Assembly: GCF_009881055.1 (NCBI RefSeq)
Contig: NZ_WXFG01000008.1
Span: 1 to 64,000 of the forward strand
Direction of reading: 5' to 3'
Length of the DNA stretch: 64,000 bases
DNA from: Peptoclostridium sp.
GTDB lineage: Bacteria > Bacillota > Clostridia > Peptostreptococcales > Peptostreptococcaceae
Position 1 is the first letter of the stretch, and the number at the start of each line of letters is the position of its first letter. A program made the position numbers and the translations under genes. Shown here piece by piece: positions 25,725-36,241 of the stretch. The notes beneath the pieces were generated by a model. The model saw only the letters and a list, made by a program, of their open reading frames with translations. It was not told where the DNA came from and did no database searches.

Positions 25725-25904
25725 TTATGCTTCTGTAACTTCAACTAAATGCTTAACTACGTTTATCATTCCTCTTATTTGTGCGTTATCAGGCTTTACA
25801 ACAACCTGCTCTCTCTTTTTGAATCCAAGAGCTTCTATTGTTTTTCTCTGATTAGGTTTGCATCCTATTGCACTTTTAACTAGTTTTATATTCAAGTTAG
25901 CCAT
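25725..25904 (-). CDS. rpmD: Ribosomal protein L30
   Basis: The short bacterial L30 has 59 residues, with IKLVKSAIGCKPNQRKTIEALG and GMINVVKHLV. The ATG at 25904 has AGGAG 8 nt upstream and gives the family N-terminus; a GTG three codons earlier overlaps that site and is rejected. Confidence 0.96.
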   Translation of the reverse strand: MANLNIKLVKSAIGCKPNQRKTIEALGFKKREQVVVKPDNAQIRGMINVVKHLVEVTEA

Positions 25905-25915
25905 AATCTTCACTC

Positions 25916-26422
25916 CTATCCTAGAAGATCTTCAACCTTTTTGCCCCTAAGCGTAGCTATCTGCTCAACAGTCTTTAGCTGCTTAAGTCCGTCCATGGTA
26001 GCATTTACCATGTTTCTAGAGTTGTTCGATCCAAGTGATTTTGCTCTAACGTCTTTAAGTCCTGCAAGCTCGAGAACCGCACGAACAGGTCCTCCAGATA
26101 TAACTCCTGTACCTTCTTTAGCTGGCATTATAAGAACCTTTCCTGCGCCGAAGTGACCTACAACATCGTGAGGGATTGTAGTTCCAACTATTGGCACTTC
26201 AATAAGGTTTCTCTTAGCATCCTCTATTGCTTTTCTTATTGCTTCAGGCACTTCCATTGCTTTTCCAGTACCCATTCCAACTTTTCCGTTTTCGTCTCCT
26301 ACTACTACAAGAGCAGCGAATCTAAAGTTTCTACCGCCTTTAACAACTTTAGTAACACGTCTTATTTCGATTACTCTTTCCTTCATGTCAAGCTGTCTTG
26401 CATCTATAAAGTTGCGAGCCAT
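25916..26422 (-). CDS. rpsE: Ribosomal protein S5
   Basis: The 168-residue S5 has the N-terminal double-stranded-RNA-binding fold with [18 protein letters not shown] and the ribosomal S5 C-terminal domain with [15 protein letters not shown]. It affects translational fidelity and lies at the mRNA entry side of the 30S. It occupies the standard place between rplR and rpmD. Confidence 0.98.
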   Translation of the reverse strand: MARNFIDARQLDMKERVIEIRRVTKVVKGGRNFRFAALVVVGDENGKVGMGTGKAMEVPEAIRKAIEDAKRNLIEVPIVGTTIPHDVVGHFGAGKVLIMPAKEGTGVISGGPVRAVLELAGLKDVRAKSLGSNNSRNMVNATMDGLKQLKTVEQIATLRGKKVEDLLG

Positions 26423-26440
26423 TTTTTCCCCTCCTTCTTA

Positions 26441-26809
26441 TTAAAACTTGAGGCCGCCTTCTCTTGCTCCCTCTGCTACTTCCTGAACTCTTCCGTGATA
26501 TATATATCCGCCGCGGTCAAATACAACTTCTTGTATGCCCTTTTCTAGAGCTTTCTTGGCCGCTAGTTGTCCAACAAGCTTCGCTGCTGCCTTGTTGCCT
26601 GTTGACTCAGCGCTGTCTTTGATTTCTTTATCAAGAGAAGAAGCTGATACTAGAGTGTTTCCAGCTACGTCATCTATGATTTGAACATATATGTTATTAA
26701 GACTTCTAAATACGCTTAGTCTAGGTCTTTCAGGAGTTCCAGCTACTTTTGCACGAACTCTTTTGTGTCTTTTTAGCCTAGCTTCATTTTTGCTTGCCTT
26801 TTTAAACAC
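26441..26809 (-). CDS. rplR: Ribosomal protein L18
   Basis: The 122-residue L18 has a basic N-terminal tail ([26 protein letters not shown]) and [14 protein letters not shown], and binds 5S rRNA. It is also the cofactor that presents precursor 5S rRNA to RNase M5, which this genome encodes at the left end of the window. Confidence 0.98.
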   Translation of the reverse strand: MFKKASKNEARLKRHKRVRAKVAGTPERPRLSVFRSLNNIYVQIIDDVAGNTLVSASSLDKEIKDSAESTGNKAAAKLVGQLAAKKALEKGIQEVVFDRGGYIYHGRVQEVAEGAREGGLKF

Positions 26810-26827
26810 CTAAACTCCTCCTTTCAC

Positions 26828-27367
26828 CTATTTACCTGTTTTACCTTCTTTACGTCTTACATTCTCGCCTGAGTATCTGATTCCTTTGCCTTTGTATGGC
26901 TCCGGTCTTCTCCAGTCTCTTATCTTTGCAGCATAGTTTCCTACAAGCTGCTTGTTTATGCCTCTTACTAGTATCTCTGTTTGAGTTGGAGCTTCTGTTT
27001 CAATCCCAGCTGGATCTTCCATTTCAACTGGATGAGAGAAGCCAAGGTTTAGTACAAGTTTATTGCCCTGCTTTTGAACCCTGTAACCAACACCAACTAT
27101 TTCAAGCTTCTTCTCATATCCTTTAGTAACGCCTTCTACCATGTTTGATATAAGAGTTCTTGAAAGTCCGTGAAGAGATTTGTGCTTCTTGTTTTCAGTA
27201 GGTCTTTCAACTGTTAGTGTGTTTTCATTCACAACTATTTTCATTGAGCTGTCGATCGCTTCAGACAGTTGTCCTTTAGGTCCTTTGACAGTTACAACGT
27301 TGTTTTCATCGATGTTTATTTCAACGCCTGCTGGCACATCTATTGGTTTGAAACCTATTCTTGACAT
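26828..27367 (-). CDS. rplF: Ribosomal protein L6
   Basis: The 179-residue L6 has two copies of the L6 fold; the C-terminal signature [14 protein letters not shown] is intact. It lies near the factor-binding site of the 50S. It is located between rpsH and rplR. Confidence 0.98.
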   Translation of the reverse strand: MSRIGFKPIDVPAGVEINIDENNVVTVKGPKGQLSEAIDSSMKIVVNENTLTVERPTENKKHKSLHGLSRTLISNMVEGVTKGYEKKLEIVGVGYRVQKQGNKLVLNLGFSHPVEMEDPAGIETEAPTQTEILVRGINKQLVGNYAAKIRDWRRPEPYKGKGIRYSGENVRRKEGKTGK

Positions 27368-27392
27368 TTTTGCACCTCCTTATACGCCTTAA

Positions 27393-27791
27393 TTACCAAA
27401 CGTAGCAGATAACTTCTCCACCAACGCCCTCGTTTCTTGCTTGCTTGTCAGTCAGTATTCCGTTTGATGTGGATATTATAGATATTCCTAGTCCGTTAAG
27501 CACCTTTGGAATGTCATATTTTCCAGCATACACTCTCATTCCTGGCTTTGATATTCTCTTTATTCCGCTCATTACTCTGCTTCCGTCCACTGAGTATTTA
27601 AGCTGTATTCTTATTATTCCTTGCTTTCCGTCCTCGATTACATCGTAGCCTTTTACAAACCCTTCCTCAAGAAGGATTCTTGCTATTTCTTTCTTTATAT
27701 TTGAAGCAGGTATGTCAACAGTATCACGCTTTATTGAATTGGCATTTCTCACACGTGTCAGCATATCTGCTATTGGATCTGTCATTGTCAT
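27393..27791 (-). CDS. rpsH: Ribosomal protein S8
   Basis: The 132-residue S8 has [15 protein letters not shown] at the N-terminus and the C-terminal signature [18 protein letters not shown]. It binds helix 21 of 16S rRNA and is the spc-operon autoregulator in E. coli. GGAGG is placed 10 nt before the ATG. Confidence 0.98.
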   Translation of the reverse strand: MTMTDPIADMLTRVRNANSIKRDTVDIPASNIKKEIARILLEEGFVKGYDVIEDGKQGIIRIQLKYSVDGSRVMSGIKRISKPGMRVYAGKYDIPKVLNGLGISIISTSNGILTDKQARNEGVGGEVICYVW

Positions 27792-27824
27792 GTGGCGTAA
27801 ACCTCCTTCCGCTATTTAGCTCTC

Positions 27825-28010
27825 TTACCAGCTGGCTTTTCTTACACCAGGTATTTGACCTTTGTAAGCCAGTTCTCTAAAACAAATACGGCATATACCA
27901 AATTTTTTAAGCACTGAGTGTGGCCTTCCGCATATGCTGCATCTTGTGTACTCTCTGCTGCTATACTTGTGTCCTCTCTGTTGCTTAATTACCATTGATT
28001 TTTTAGCCAT
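27825..28010 (-). CDS. rpsZ: Ribosomal protein S14, zinc-binding type Z
   Basis: The short (61-residue) C+ form of S14 has two CxxC pairs (CSIC, CRIC) and ends GVRKASW, the typical type Z terminus. It lies between rplE and rpsH. Confidence 0.97.
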   Translation of the reverse strand: MAKKSMVIKQQRGHKYSSREYTRCSICGRPHSVLKKFGICRICFRELAYKGQIPGVRKASW

Positions 28011-28029
28011 CTGACCAATCGCCTCCTTT

Positions 28030-28572
28030 TTACTTTCTAAACGGCATGCCCATAAGCCTTAGCAGTTCACGAGACTCCTCATCAGACTTTGCCGTAGTAA
28101 CGAATATTATGTCCATTCCTCTTATCTTGTCTATCTTATCGTATTCGATTTCAGGGAATATTAGCTGCTCTTTTACTCCTAGGGCATAGTTGCCTCTTCC
28201 GTCGAATGAGTTAGGATTAACTCCAGCGAAATCCCTTACCCTTGGAAGAGATATGTTTACAAGCTTGTCAACAAAGTGATACATTGCATCGCCTCTAAGT
28301 GTAACCTTTGCACCTATTGACATGCCTTCTCTTAGCTTGAAGTTAGCAACCGATTTTTTAGCTTTAGTTATTACAGGCTTTTGTCCGGCTATCATAGTAA
28401 GTTCTTCAACAGCTTTTTCAAGTCCTTTTGGGTTCTCTCTTGCATCGCCGATACCCATGTTTATTACTACTTTTTCAAGTTTTGGCACTTGCATTATATT
28501 CTTATATTCGAACTTTTCTACAAGAGCTTTAACTATTTCACTTTGGTATTTATCTTTTAATCTAGATGCCAC
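28030..28572 (-). CDS. rplE: Ribosomal protein L5
   Basis: The 180-residue L5 binds 5S rRNA and contacts P-site tRNA. Diagnostic blocks are [20 protein letters not shown] and [14 protein letters not shown]. It precedes rpsZ in the spc operon. Confidence 0.98.
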   Translation of the reverse strand: MASRLKDKYQSEIVKALVEKFEYKNIMQVPKLEKVVINMGIGDARENPKGLEKAVEELTMIAGQKPVITKAKKSVANFKLREGMSIGAKVTLRGDAMYHFVDKLVNISLPRVRDFAGVNPNSFDGRGNYALGVKEQLIFPEIEYDKIDKIRGMDIIFVTTAKSDEESRELLRLMGMPFRK

Positions 28573-28595
28573 TTTGCTCGGCCTCCTTTCTCAAG

Positions 28596-28907
28596 TTATA
28601 TTTGTTCGCCTGATTTTTTCGATACTCTTACTTTTTTGCCGTTGTCAAGAGTCTTGAATCCAACTCTTACTCCTTTTCCTGCTTTTGCATCAAACAGCAT
28701 TACATTTGATATGTGAATAGGAGCTTCCTGGTGGATTATTCCGCCCTGCTGTACTTGAGGAGTTGGTTTCTTGTGCTTAGTAACCATGTTGACACCTTCT
28801 ACTAGGACTCTGTTCGCCTCAGGCATAACTTGAAGTATCTTTCCTTTTTTGCCTTTATCTTTACCAGTTATAACTACAACCGTGTCTCCTTTTTTAACAT
28901 GTCTCAT
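28596..28907 (-). CDS. rplX: Ribosomal protein L24
   Basis: The 103-residue KOW protein starts [21 protein letters not shown] and is the classic 50S assembly initiator at the exit tunnel. It is positioned between rplN and rplE. Confidence 0.98.
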   Translation of the reverse strand: MRHVKKGDTVVVITGKDKGKKGKILQVMPEANRVLVEGVNMVTKHKKPTPQVQQGGIIHQEAPIHISNVMLFDAKAGKGVRVGFKTLDNGKKVRVSKKSGEQI

Positions 28908-28921
28908 TCACTTCCACCTCC

Positions 28922-29290
28922 TTATAAAACTTCTGGGGCTAGTGAGATAATCTTCATGTACTGCTTATCTCTTAGTTCTCTAGCTACCGGTCCGAATATA
29001 CGAGTTCCCGTAGGAGTCTTGTCGTCTTTTATTATAACTGCAGCATTTTCATCAAATTTTAGGTAGCTGCCGTCTTTACGTCTGATACCTTGTGTAGTTC
29101 TAACTACTACAGCTTTAACAACCTTGCCCTTTTTAACAACGCCTCCTGGTGTTGCGCTTTTAACGCTGGCAATTATTACATCTCCGATATTGGCATACTT
29201 TCTTCCGCTGCCGCCTAGAACACGGATGCAAAGCAGTTCTTTAGCACCTGTATTATCTGCAACCTTTAAACGAGTTTCCTGTTGTATCAT
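28922..29290 (-). CDS. rplN: Ribosomal protein L14
   Basis: The 122-residue L14 has the [18 protein letters not shown]-terminal block and [24 protein letters not shown] at the end. It lies at the subunit interface, where RsfS docks. It follows rpsQ. Confidence 0.98.
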   Translation of the reverse strand: MIQQETRLKVADNTGAKELLCIRVLGGSGRKYANIGDVIIASVKSATPGGVVKKGKVVKAVVVRTTQGIRRKDGSYLKFDENAAVIIKDDKTPTGTRIFGPVARELRDKQYMKIISLAPEVL

Positions 29291-29321
29291 TTGCAGAACC
29301 TCCTTTCAATTCCTTTTAGCT

Positions 29322-29576
29322 TTACTTAGCCTTCTCTACTATATCCACAAGTCTCCATCTCTTGTCTTTTGACAAAGGTCTGGTTTCCATTATTTTAACT
29401 TTATCGCCAATTTTGCACGTATTTTCTTCGTCATGCGCTTTGAATTTTTTAGTTCTCTTAACTGCCTTCCCGTATAGAGGGTGGCGTACGAACTCTTCAA
29501 CAGCAACAGTTATCGTCTTGTCCATCTTGTCGCTTACTACACGACCTATTCTGACTTTTCTGCTTCCTCTTTCCAT
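29322..29576 (-). CDS. rpsQ: Ribosomal protein S17
   Basis: The 84-residue OB-fold S17 contains [19 protein letters not shown]. The ATG at 29576 follows AAAGGAGG by 11 nt and gives the family N-terminus; the earlier ATG overlapping the rpmC stop would place the ribosome-binding site inside the coding region and is rejected. Confidence 0.95.
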   Translation of the reverse strand: MERGSRKVRIGRVVSDKMDKTITVAVEEFVRHPLYGKAVKRTKKFKAHDEENTCKIGDKVKIMETRPLSKDKRWRLVDIVEKAK

Positions 29577-29599
29577 TGTGCCTTTGGCCTCCTTTCTCA

Positions 29600-29803
29600 T
29601 TAAGCTCTAGCTTCGTTTATTTCTCTTTCCCTAATGACAGTTTGTACTCTCGCTATATCTTTTTTAACAAACTTTATTTTCATAGGGTTTTCAAGCTGTC
29701 CAGTAGCTAGTTGAAATCTTATGTTAAATAGCTCACCTTTTAATTCGTTAAGCTTTCCATTAAGTTCTTGGGTTGTCATTTCTTTCAAATCTTTAGCTTT
29801 CAC
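29600..29803 (-). CDS. rpmC: Ribosomal protein L29
   Basis: The 67-residue two-helix L29 ([16 protein letters not shown] is diagnostic) sits at the tunnel exit next to the trigger-factor site. The GTG at 29803 gives the family start MKAKDL and has GGGTGG upstream; four extra N-terminal residues from an earlier GTG are unlikely. It overlaps the end of rplP by 11 nt. Confidence 0.93.
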   Translation of the reverse strand: MKAKDLKEMTTQELNGKLNELKGELFNIRFQLATGQLENPMKIKFVKKDIARVQTVIREREINEARA

Positions 29804-30236
29804 TAGCTTCACCACCCTTTACTTCAAAATCCGCTTTCTTTACAAACTTGCACTTTACAGGCAGTTTGTTGGCAGCAAGTCTCATTGCTTCTCTTGCCAC
29901 TTCTTCGTTAACTCCCGAAAGTTCGAACATTACTCTTCCTGGCTTAACTATTGCTACCCAGTATTCCGGTGAACCTTTTCCGGCTCCCATACGAGTTTCT
30001 GCAGGTTTTTGAGTTATTGGCATGTGTGGGAATATTTTTATCCACACTTTACCGCCTCTTCTGATGTATCTGTTTATTGCTATCCTGGCAGCCTCTATTT
30101 GATTAGCTGTGATCCTGCTAGGCTCAAGAGCTACTAGACCGTAATCTCCGTAAGTCACAGTGTTTCCTTTTTGAGCTTTGCCTTTAAATCTGCATCTATG
30201 AACTCTACGACGTTTAACTCTTTTAGGCATTAACAT
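29793..30236 (-). CDS. rplP: Ribosomal protein L16
   Basis: The 147-residue L16 starts [16 protein letters not shown], has [21 protein letters not shown], and lies near the A-site tRNA elbow, stabilising late 50S assembly. AAGGAGG is 9 nt before the ATG. The C-terminus is slightly longer than usual (GGEASES). Confidence 0.97.
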   Translation of the reverse strand: MLMPKRVKRRRVHRCRFKGKAQKGNTVTYGDYGLVALEPSRITANQIEAARIAINRYIRRGGKVWIKIFPHMPITQKPAETRMGAGKGSPEYWVAIVKPGRVMFELSGVNEEVAREAMRLAANKLPVKCKFVKKADFEVKGGEASES

Positions 30237-30268
30237 ATCTTATTTCCTCCTTCCCGGTGTGCTGCTTA

Positions 30269-31036
30269 TTAATTTTCGCCTCTATCCGATCTTCTGCTAT
30301 CTGGTTTTCTATAGCCTTTTTTATTGTCGAATTTTTTGTCTCTTTTTTTGAAATCCTTATTGAAATCTTTCTTTTCTTCTACTACCTCTGCTCCGGCTCT
30401 TCTGCTAGTAGGAAGTACTTCGCCATGGTTTACCCATACTTTTATTCCTATCTTGCCGTAAGTAGTGTCAGCTTCAGCAAATCCGAAATTGATGTCAGCT
30501 CTTAGAGTTGATAGAGGAACGTTGCCTTCGCTGTAGCCTTCGTCTCTTGCCATCTCCGCGCCACCAAGTCTGCCTGCTGCAAGTACTTTAATACCCTTAA
30601 CGCCAGACTTCATTGCTCTTTGTATAGCTTGTTTCATAGCTCTTCTGAAAGCTACCCTTCTTTCGATAGCCTGAGCTATGTTCTCAGCTATAAGCTGAGC
30701 GTCCTTCTCCGGTCTCTTTACTTCAACTATGTTTATCATAACGCTCTTTTGAGTCATTTTTTCTATTTCAGCTTTTATTTCTTCGATTCCAGCTCCACCT
30801 CTACCTATTACTATTCCAGGCTTCGCTGCAAATATGTTAAGCTTTATCTTCTTTGCGGCTCTTTCTATTTCTATCTTAGAAACGCCAGCTATATAAAGCT
30901 TTTTCTTAAGATGCTTACGAATTATGAAGTCTTCATGAAGAAGTTCCGAGAAATCCTTTTTGTTGGCATACCATCTTGAATCCCAGTCTTTTATTATACC
31001 GACTCTTAGTCCGTGAGGATTAACCTTCTGTCCCAT
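30269..31036 (-). CDS. rpsC: Ribosomal protein S3 with extended charged C-terminal tail
   Basis: S3 lines the mRNA entry channel and has helicase activity with S4 and S5. The KH domain ([20 protein letters not shown]) and the S3 C-terminal domain ending near GEVLPTSRR are normal. The protein is 255 residues, about 35-40 more than the B. subtilis form. The added tail (about 212-255) is rich in Lys, Asp, Arg and Asn and is low in complexity, so it is probably disordered. Similar tails occur in some clostridia; no function is known to me. Confidence 0.96.
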   Translation of the reverse strand: MGQKVNPHGLRVGIIKDWDSRWYANKKDFSELLHEDFIIRKHLKKKLYIAGVSKIEIERAAKKIKLNIFAAKPGIVIGRGGAGIEEIKAEIEKMTQKSVMINIVEVKRPEKDAQLIAENIAQAIERRVAFRRAMKQAIQRAMKSGVKGIKVLAAGRLGGAEMARDEGYSEGNVPLSTLRADINFGFAEADTTYGKIGIKVWVNHGEVLPTSRRAGAEVVEEKKDFNKDFKKRDKKFDNKKGYRKPDSRRSDRGEN

Positions 31037-31053
31037 AATGTCCCTCCTTGTTC

Positions 31054-31386
31054 CTATTTTTCTTTAAGAACAACTCCTATATGGCTTGTTCTTTTTCTTA
31101 TAGAAGTGGCTCTTCCCATAGCTCTTGGTCTGAACCTTTTTATTGTTGGTCCTTGGTTTGCATATATCTCAGCTACGTATAGCTTCTCTTTGTCCATTTC
31201 GTGGTTGTTTTCCGCGTTTGCTATAGCAGACTCTATAACCTTCGCTAGTATGCTAGCAGGCTTTTGAGGAGTATACTTTAGTATTGCCAAAGCCTCATTC
31301 ACCTTTTTTCCTCTTACAAGACCAGCTACCTGGCCTGCTTTCCTTGGACTTACACGAACAAATTTCGCGATTGCTTTTGCTTGCAC
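31054..31386 (-). CDS. rplV: Ribosomal protein L22
   Basis: The 110-residue L22 has a long beta-hairpin lining the exit tunnel ([25 protein letters not shown]). No deletion in the hairpin loop, of the kind linked to macrolide resistance, is evident. It follows rpsS. Confidence 0.98.
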   Translation of the reverse strand: MQAKAIAKFVRVSPRKAGQVAGLVRGKKVNEALAILKYTPQKPASILAKVIESAIANAENNHEMDKEKLYVAEIYANQGPTIKRFRPRAMGRATSIRKRTSHIGVVLKEK

Positions 31387-31417
31387 TTAAATTACCTCCT
31401 TCCGCTTAAAGGACTCT

Positions 31418-31699
31418 TTATTTTTTCTTAGAAGTTCTATCTTCGCCTTTGTGTCCTTTGAATGTTCTAGTTAGTACGAATTCACCCAGTTTGTGTCCAA
31501 CCATATCTTCAGTCACATATACAGGCACGTGCTTTCTTCCGTCATGCACAGCTAGCGTATGTCCTATCAATTGAGGGTATATAGTCGATGATCTTGACCA
31601 GGTTTTTATAACCTTCTTCTCATTCTTTTCATTCATTGCCTCTATCTTTGAAAGAAGCCCTTTGTGTATAAAAGGTCCTTTTTTAGTTGATCTTGACAT
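31418..31699 (-). CDS. rpsS: Ribosomal protein S19
   Basis: The 93-residue S19 starts [15 protein letters not shown] and contains the [14 protein letters not shown] signature. It is in the 30S head beside S13. It lies between rplB and rplV. Confidence 0.98.
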   Translation of the reverse strand: MSRSTKKGPFIHKGLLSKIEAMNEKNEKKVIKTWSRSSTIYPQLIGHTLAVHDGRKHVPVYVTEDMVGHKLGEFVLTRTFKGHKGEDRTSKKK

Positions 31700-31741
31700 T
31701 TACTTTCCTCCTTTCGAAAGCTTCTAAATATATATCAACCG

Positions 31742-32572
31742 TTATTTTTTCCTCTTAGAAACTATCAGCTTGTCAGAAGCCTTGTTTTTCTTACGAGTCT
31801 TGTATCCTAGTGCAGGTTTACCCCATGGAGTAACTGGTCCAGATCTACCTATTGGAGCTCTACCTTCTCCTCCACCGTGTGGGTGATCGCATGGGTTCAT
31901 TACAGATCCTCTTACCGTTGGTCTTATGCCCATGTGTCTCTTTCTTCCGGCCTTACCTATTGTAACGTTGAAATGCTCAAGGTTTCCAACCTGTCCAACC
32001 GTAGCCTTGCACTCTATGTTTACGTATCTCATTTCTCCCGATGGAAGTCTAAGAAGCGCATTCTTTCCTTCTTTAGCCATAAGCTGAGCACCAGCGCCTG
32101 CCGATCTTACAAGCTGTCCGCCTTTGCCAGTTTTAAGCTCTATGTTGTGTACTGTTGTACCAACTGGCATATCCTTAAGCTTAAGAGCGTTTCCTACTTT
32201 AATATCTGCAGTTTCTCCAGACATTATAGCGTCTCCAACCTTTAGTCCAACAGGTGAAAGTATATATCTCTTCTCACCATCCGCATACACAAGAAGTGCT
32301 ATGTTTGACGTTCTGTTTGGATCGTACTCTATGCCTGCAACCTTTGCTGGTATACCATCCTTGTTTCTCTTGAAGTCGATAAGTCTATATTTTCTTCTTG
32401 CCCCGCCGCCTCTGTGACGAATAGTTATTTTACCTTGAGAGTTTCTTCCGGCGTTCTTTTTAAGTGGGACTAGAAGCGATTTTTCAGGCTCATGCTTTGT
32501 TATCTCATCAGATACAAGCACTGTTACGTGTCTCATACCAGGAGATGTTGGTTTAAACTTTTTTATAGCCAT
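31742..32572 (-). CDS. rplB: Ribosomal protein L2
   Basis: The 276-residue L2 is needed for peptidyl transferase-centre assembly. The N-terminal OB fold and C-terminal SH3-like domain are complete. The conserved His region is seen in [18 protein letters not shown], followed by [16 protein letters not shown]. It is placed between rplW and rpsS. Confidence 0.98.
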   Translation of the reverse strand: MAIKKFKPTSPGMRHVTVLVSDEITKHEPEKSLLVPLKKNAGRNSQGKITIRHRGGGARRKYRLIDFKRNKDGIPAKVAGIEYDPNRTSNIALLVYADGEKRYILSPVGLKVGDAIMSGETADIKVGNALKLKDMPVGTTVHNIELKTGKGGQLVRSAGAGAQLMAKEGKNALLRLPSGEMRYVNIECKATVGQVGNLEHFNVTIGKAGRKRHMGIRPTVRGSVMNPCDHPHGGGEGRAPIGRSGPVTPWGKPALGYKTRKKNKASDKLIVSKRKK

Positions 32573-32603
32573 CTGTTTTCCCTCCTTCTTTATTGCTTTT
32601 TAA

Positions 32604-32894
32604 CTATACTCCTGCAAAGAATTCTATTTCCTTGCTGTCCGCAGTAAGTTTCACTATGGCTTTTGAATAGCTTGCTGTCATTCCTTCGTGCTTGCCCATT
32701 CTCTTTTTCTTGCCGTCGTAGTTTACAGTGTTTACTTTCTCAACCTTAACTCCGAATATGCTTTCAACGGCCTTTTTTATCTCAGTCTTGTTTGTGTTTT
32801 TAGCCACTACAAATGTGTACTTTTTGTCAGACATTTCGCTCATGCTTTTTTCAGTAACTATTGGCTTTATTATTATATCATGTGCATTAGTCAT
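32604..32894 (-). CDS. rplW: Ribosomal protein L23
   Basis: The 96-residue L23, with [11 protein letters not shown] at the N-terminus, forms the docking site for trigger factor and SRP at the tunnel exit. Its start codon overlaps the rplD stop by 1 nt, so the two are coupled. Confidence 0.97.
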   Translation of the reverse strand: MTNAHDIIIKPIVTEKSMSEMSDKKYTFVVAKNTNKTEIKKAVESIFGVKVEKVNTVNYDGKKKRMGKHEGMTASYSKAIVKLTADSKEIEFFAGV

Positions 32895-33517
32895 TATTCG
32901 TACACCTCCTCTACTTTCTCAACTGCGGCCTTCGTTATTACGAAAGCATTATGATTCAGTATGTCATATACATTAAGAGTGTTAACTAACGCAGTCTTAA
33001 CTCCTGGTATGTTTCTTGCCGACTTAACAACATTGTCGTTTTTCTCAGCCATTACGAAAAGTGCCTTCTTCTCAAGCTTAAGGTTGCTTACTATAGCCTT
33101 GAACTCCTTAGTTTTTGGCATTTCCATTGCAAGGCTGTCTAGCACTATTATTTCTCCGTTTTGAAGCTTTGAAGTAAGAGCGCTCTTCATAGCAAGTCTT
33201 TTTACCTTCTTAGGAAGGCTGTAGCTGTAGTCTCTTGGCTTTGGCGCAAATACAACTCCACCGCCTATCCACTGAGGAGATCTTATGCTTCCCTGTCTTG
33301 CTCTACCAGTTCCTTTTTGTTTCCAAGGCTTTCTTCCTCCGCCTCTTACTTCGGCTCTTGTCTTTGCAGACTGAGTGCCTTGTCTTCTATTGGCAAGATG
33401 ATTTTTTACTACTTCGTATAGAACGTGCTCGTTGACTTCCACGCCGAATACGTTATCTGAAAGAGTTATCTCTTCAATCTTTTCACCTTTTATGTTTAAA
33501 ACGTCTATTTTTGGCAT
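32894..33517 (-). CDS. rplD: Ribosomal protein L4
   Basis: The 207-residue L4 has the tunnel loop [20 protein letters not shown] intact; substitutions here cause macrolide resistance in other bacteria. L4 is the S10-operon autoregulator in E. coli. It lies between rplC and rplW. Confidence 0.98.
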   Translation of the reverse strand: MPKIDVLNIKGEKIEEITLSDNVFGVEVNEHVLYEVVKNHLANRRQGTQSAKTRAEVRGGGRKPWKQKGTGRARQGSIRSPQWIGGGVVFAPKPRDYSYSLPKKVKRLAMKSALTSKLQNGEIIVLDSLAMEMPKTKEFKAIVSNLKLEKKALFVMAEKNDNVVKSARNIPGVKTALVNTLNVYDILNHNAFVITKAAVEKVEEVYE

Positions 33518-33545
33518 TTAACTTCCTCCTTCCTGATGAAAATCA

Positions 33546-34178
33546 TTATCTAGCAGCCTTTACCGCCGCATTTATTTCAACTAGCCCCTTCTTAGGCCCT
33601 GGAACCGCACCTTTTATGAGTAGTATGTTCTTTTCTGTATCTACTTTAACTACCTCAAGGTTCTGTATTGTAACGTTAACGCTACCCATGTGTCCCGGAA
33701 GATTCTTGCCTTTGAATACTCTCGAAGGAGACGAACAAGCACCCATAGAACCAGGTCTTCTGTGGTATCTAGAACCGTGAGCCTCAGGCCCTCTGCTCTG
33801 TCCGTGTCTTTTAATAACACCTTGGAATCCCTTACCTTTAGATGTTGCAGATACGTCAACCTTTTCTCCTGCAGCAAAGACATCAGCCAGTATTTCTTGT
33901 CCCAGCTCAAAGCCTTCAACGCTGTCCACTCTGAATTCAGCTATATGTCTCTTGCAAGAAACGCCAGCTTTTCCAAAATGTCCTTTAAGTGGCTTGTTAA
34001 CTCTGCTTTCCTTCTTGTCTGCAAATGCAACCTGAAGCGCATTGTAGCCATCTTTTTCAACAGTCTTGATTTGAGTAACGTATACAGGTCCAGCCTGCAC
34101 TACTGTTACCGGAACAACAGCACCTGTTTCTGTAAACACCTGAGTCATTCCTAGTTTTGTTCCTAGTATTCCTTTCAT
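33546..34178 (-). CDS. rplC: Ribosomal protein L3
   Basis: The 210-residue L3 starts [15 protein letters not shown] and carries the PTC-approaching loop [22 protein letters not shown]. The ATG at 34178 has GGGAGGTG upstream; the longer in-frame reading upstream lacks a ribosome-binding site. It is the second gene of the S10 operon. Confidence 0.97.
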   Translation of the reverse strand: MKGILGTKLGMTQVFTETGAVVPVTVVQAGPVYVTQIKTVEKDGYNALQVAFADKKESRVNKPLKGHFGKAGVSCKRHIAEFRVDSVEGFELGQEILADVFAAGEKVDVSATSKGKGFQGVIKRHGQSRGPEAHGSRYHRRPGSMGACSSPSRVFKGKNLPGHMGSVNVTIQNLEVVKVDTEKNILLIKGAVPGPKKGLVEINAAVKAAR

Positions 34179-34275
34179 AACTACACCTCCCATAATCTTA
34201 CAGCGGATTACAGCTCTCGCCGCAATCATACTAAGATAAGGTACATCTATGTCCCTAGCTTAGCTTTCGAATTTT

Positions 34276-34584
34276 TTACAGTTTTATTTCTATATCAACA
34301 CCAGCTGGCAGGTCAAGTCTCATTAGAGAGTCTACTGTTTTTGGTGTTGGGTTTGATATGTCTATAAGTCTCTTGTGAGTTCTTATTTCGAACTGCTCTC
34401 TAGAGTCCTTATACTTGTGAACCGCTCTTAGTATAGTTATTATCTGCTTTTCTGTTGGAAGCGGAACCGGACCCGATACTGTGGCGTTAGTTTTCTTCGC
34501 AGTTTCAACTATTTTTTGAGCTGATTGATCGAGAATCTTGTGATCGTAAGATTTAAGTCTTATTCTTATTTTTTGATTTGACAT
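34276..34584 (-). CDS. rpsJ: Ribosomal protein S10
   Basis: The 102-residue S10 (also NusE, a partner of NusB and NusG in antitermination) has [19 protein letters not shown] and the loop block [35 protein letters not shown]. It is the first gene of a series of about 30 genes down to rplQ. The ribosome-binding site is AAGGAGG. It has a long structured leader and its own promoter. Confidence 0.98.
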   Translation of the reverse strand: MSNQKIRIRLKSYDHKILDQSAQKIVETAKKTNATVSGPVPLPTEKQIITILRAVHKYKDSREQFEIRTHKRLIDISNPTPKTVDSLMRLDLPAGVDIEIKL

Positions 34585-34806
34585 GTGTTTTACCTCCTTA
34601 ATCGCACGTTTTTAGTTTTTCTACGCGCGACTCGACATCGATACACTGCTCCAGGCGTGTTGCGTTTTGCGTCAAGGAAACAGCTTTTTTACGACATCTA
34701 GTCGCCCGATTCATAGATCGAGACATACTCAGCCAGAATTACCTGAAAAGCCTTGTGTTTTAAGGCCGCCAGCAACCTCTTGCTTCATCGCATTCAAAAA
34801 GCACAC
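34585..34806 (-). promoter_or_regulatory. Long structured leader of the S10 operon
   Basis: About 220 nt without a reading frame separate the predicted transcription start from rpsJ. The minus-strand RNA contains several inverted repeats, for example GCAAGAGGTTGC near 34768-34780, GGCCTTaaaacacAAGGC, CGATctatgaATCG and CGACtagatGTCG. The last two share bases with alternative pairings. This looks like an autoregulatory r-protein leader, but I cannot match it to a named RNA family. Confidence 0.5.
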
Positions 34807-34812
34807 TAATAT

Positions 34813-34841
34813 ATTTTATAACAATAGTGTCTGTTTTACAA
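34813..34841 (-). promoter_or_regulatory. Sigma-A promoter of the S10 operon
   Basis: TTGTAA (34836-34841), 17 bp, TAAAAT (34813-34818) on the minus strand, upstream of the rpsJ leader. Confidence 0.6.
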
Positions 34842-34913
34842 GCTTTTTTATTTATTTTTTTATTAATCTATGAACTTTATAATAGTGACCTTAACACGAT
34901 ACCATTCAAGACT

Positions 34914-34944
34914 AAAAGAGAAGGAAAAGTATTCCTTCTCTTTT
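34914..34944 (-). terminator. Terminator after tuf copy 1
   Basis: A 13-bp stem (AAAAGAGAAGGAA / TTCCTTCTCTTTT, 5-nt loop). In the minus direction the T-run after the stem is short because the next bases are AGTC. It is nearly identical to the hairpin after tuf copy 2. Confidence 0.65.
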
Positions 34945-34965
34945 ATGCCTTCTTATGAGAATTTA

Positions 34966-36159
34966 TTACTCTATTATAGAAGCAACTACTCCTGCTCCTA
35001 CTGTTCTTCCGCCTTCTCTTATCGCGAATCTTAGTCCCTCTTCTATTGCTATTGGTGCTATTAGCTCAACTTCCATAGCTATGTTGTCTCCTGGCATTAC
35101 CATCTCTACGCCTTCTGGTAGTCCGATTGATCCTGTTATGTCTGTTGTTCTGAAGTAGAACTGAGGTCTGTATCCGTTGAAGAATGGAGTGTGTCTTCCG
35201 CCCTCTTCCTTCTTAAGTACGTATACCTCTGATGTGAATTTTGTGTGCGGCTTTATTGTGCCTGGCTTAGCTAGTACCTGGCCTCTTTCTATCTCGTCTC
35301 TTTGTACTCCTCTTAGAAGCACTCCTATGTTGTCTCCTGCTTGTGCCTCATCAAGAAGCTTTCTGAACATCTCTACGCCTGTTACTATTACTTTTCTTGG
35401 CTCTTCTGATAGTCCAACTATTTCTACTTCGTCTTGTACTTTTACTATTCCTCTTTCCACTCTTCCTGTTGCAACTGTTCCTCTTCCTGTTATAGAGAAT
35501 ACGTCCTCTACTGGCATTAGGAATGGCTTATCTATTGCTCTTTCTGGCTGTGGAATGTAGCTGTCTATAGCTTCGAATAGCTCTATTATTGCATCTCCCC
35601 ACTTGCTGCTTGGATCTTCTAGTGCTCTTAGCGCTGATCCTTTTATTATTGGAGTGTCATCTCCTGGGAAGTCATACTCGCTTAGCAGGTCTCTTATTTC
35701 CATCTCTACTAGCTCAAGAAGCTCTTCGTCATCTACCATGTCGCACTTGTTCATGAATACCACGATGTATGGTACTCCAACCTGTCTTGATAGTAGTATG
35801 TGCTCTCTTGTTTGTGGCATTGGACCGTCTGCTGCAGATACAACTAGTATCGCTCCGTCCATTTGTGCCGCTCCTGTTATCATGTTCTTAACGTAGTCGG
35901 CGTGTCCTGGGCAGTCAACGTGCGCGTAGTGTCTGTTTGGTGTCTCATACTCTACGTGTGATGTTGATATTGTGATTCCTCTTTCTCTTTCCTCTGGTGC
36001 CTTGTCTATGTTTGCAAAGTCTACTGCTTCACCTGTTCCGTATCTTGAGTGCAGTGTGTATGTTATTGCTGCTGTTAGTGTTGTCTTACCGTGGTCAACG
36101 TGTCCTATTGTTCCGATGTTAACGTGTGGTTTGCTTCTTTCAAATTTAGCTTTTGCCAT
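34966..36159 (-). CDS. tuf: Elongation factor Tu (copy 1, str operon)
   Basis: EF-Tu delivers aminoacyl-tRNA to the ribosome. The 397-residue protein has G1 [10 protein letters not shown]2 RGITI, G3 DCPGHADY and G4 NKCD, then the two beta-barrel domains. It is the last gene of rpsL-rpsG-fusA-tuf. The protein equals the copy at 50972 residue for residue, and the DNA appears the same from 34914 to 36176. AGGAGG lies just upstream of the ATG and is part of the duplicated block. Confidence 0.98.
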   Translation of the reverse strand: MAKAKFERSKPHVNIGTIGHVDHGKTTLTAAITYTLHSRYGTGEAVDFANIDKAPEERERGITISTSHVEYETPNRHYAHVDCPGHADYVKNMITGAAQMDGAILVVSAADGPMPQTREHILLSRQVGVPYIVVFMNKCDMVDDEELLELVEMEIRDLLSEYDFPGDDTPIIKGSALRALEDPSSKWGDAIIELFEAIDSYIPQPERAIDKPFLMPVEDVFSITGRGTVATGRVERGIVKVQDEVEIVGLSEEPRKVIVTGVEMFRKLLDEAQAGDNIGVLLRGVQRDEIERGQVLAKPGTIKPHTKFTSEVYVLKKEEGGRHTPFFNGYRPQFYFRTTDITGSIGLPEGVEMVMPGDNIAMEVELIAPIAIEEGLRFAIREGGRTVGAGVVASIIE

Positions 36160-36241
36160 TTTATTTTTCCTCCTTCACTTATGCTGCAATTTTATTATTT
36201 TAGAGGGCAGTCGTGCCGCCCTCTTATATTTACATCAGTTA

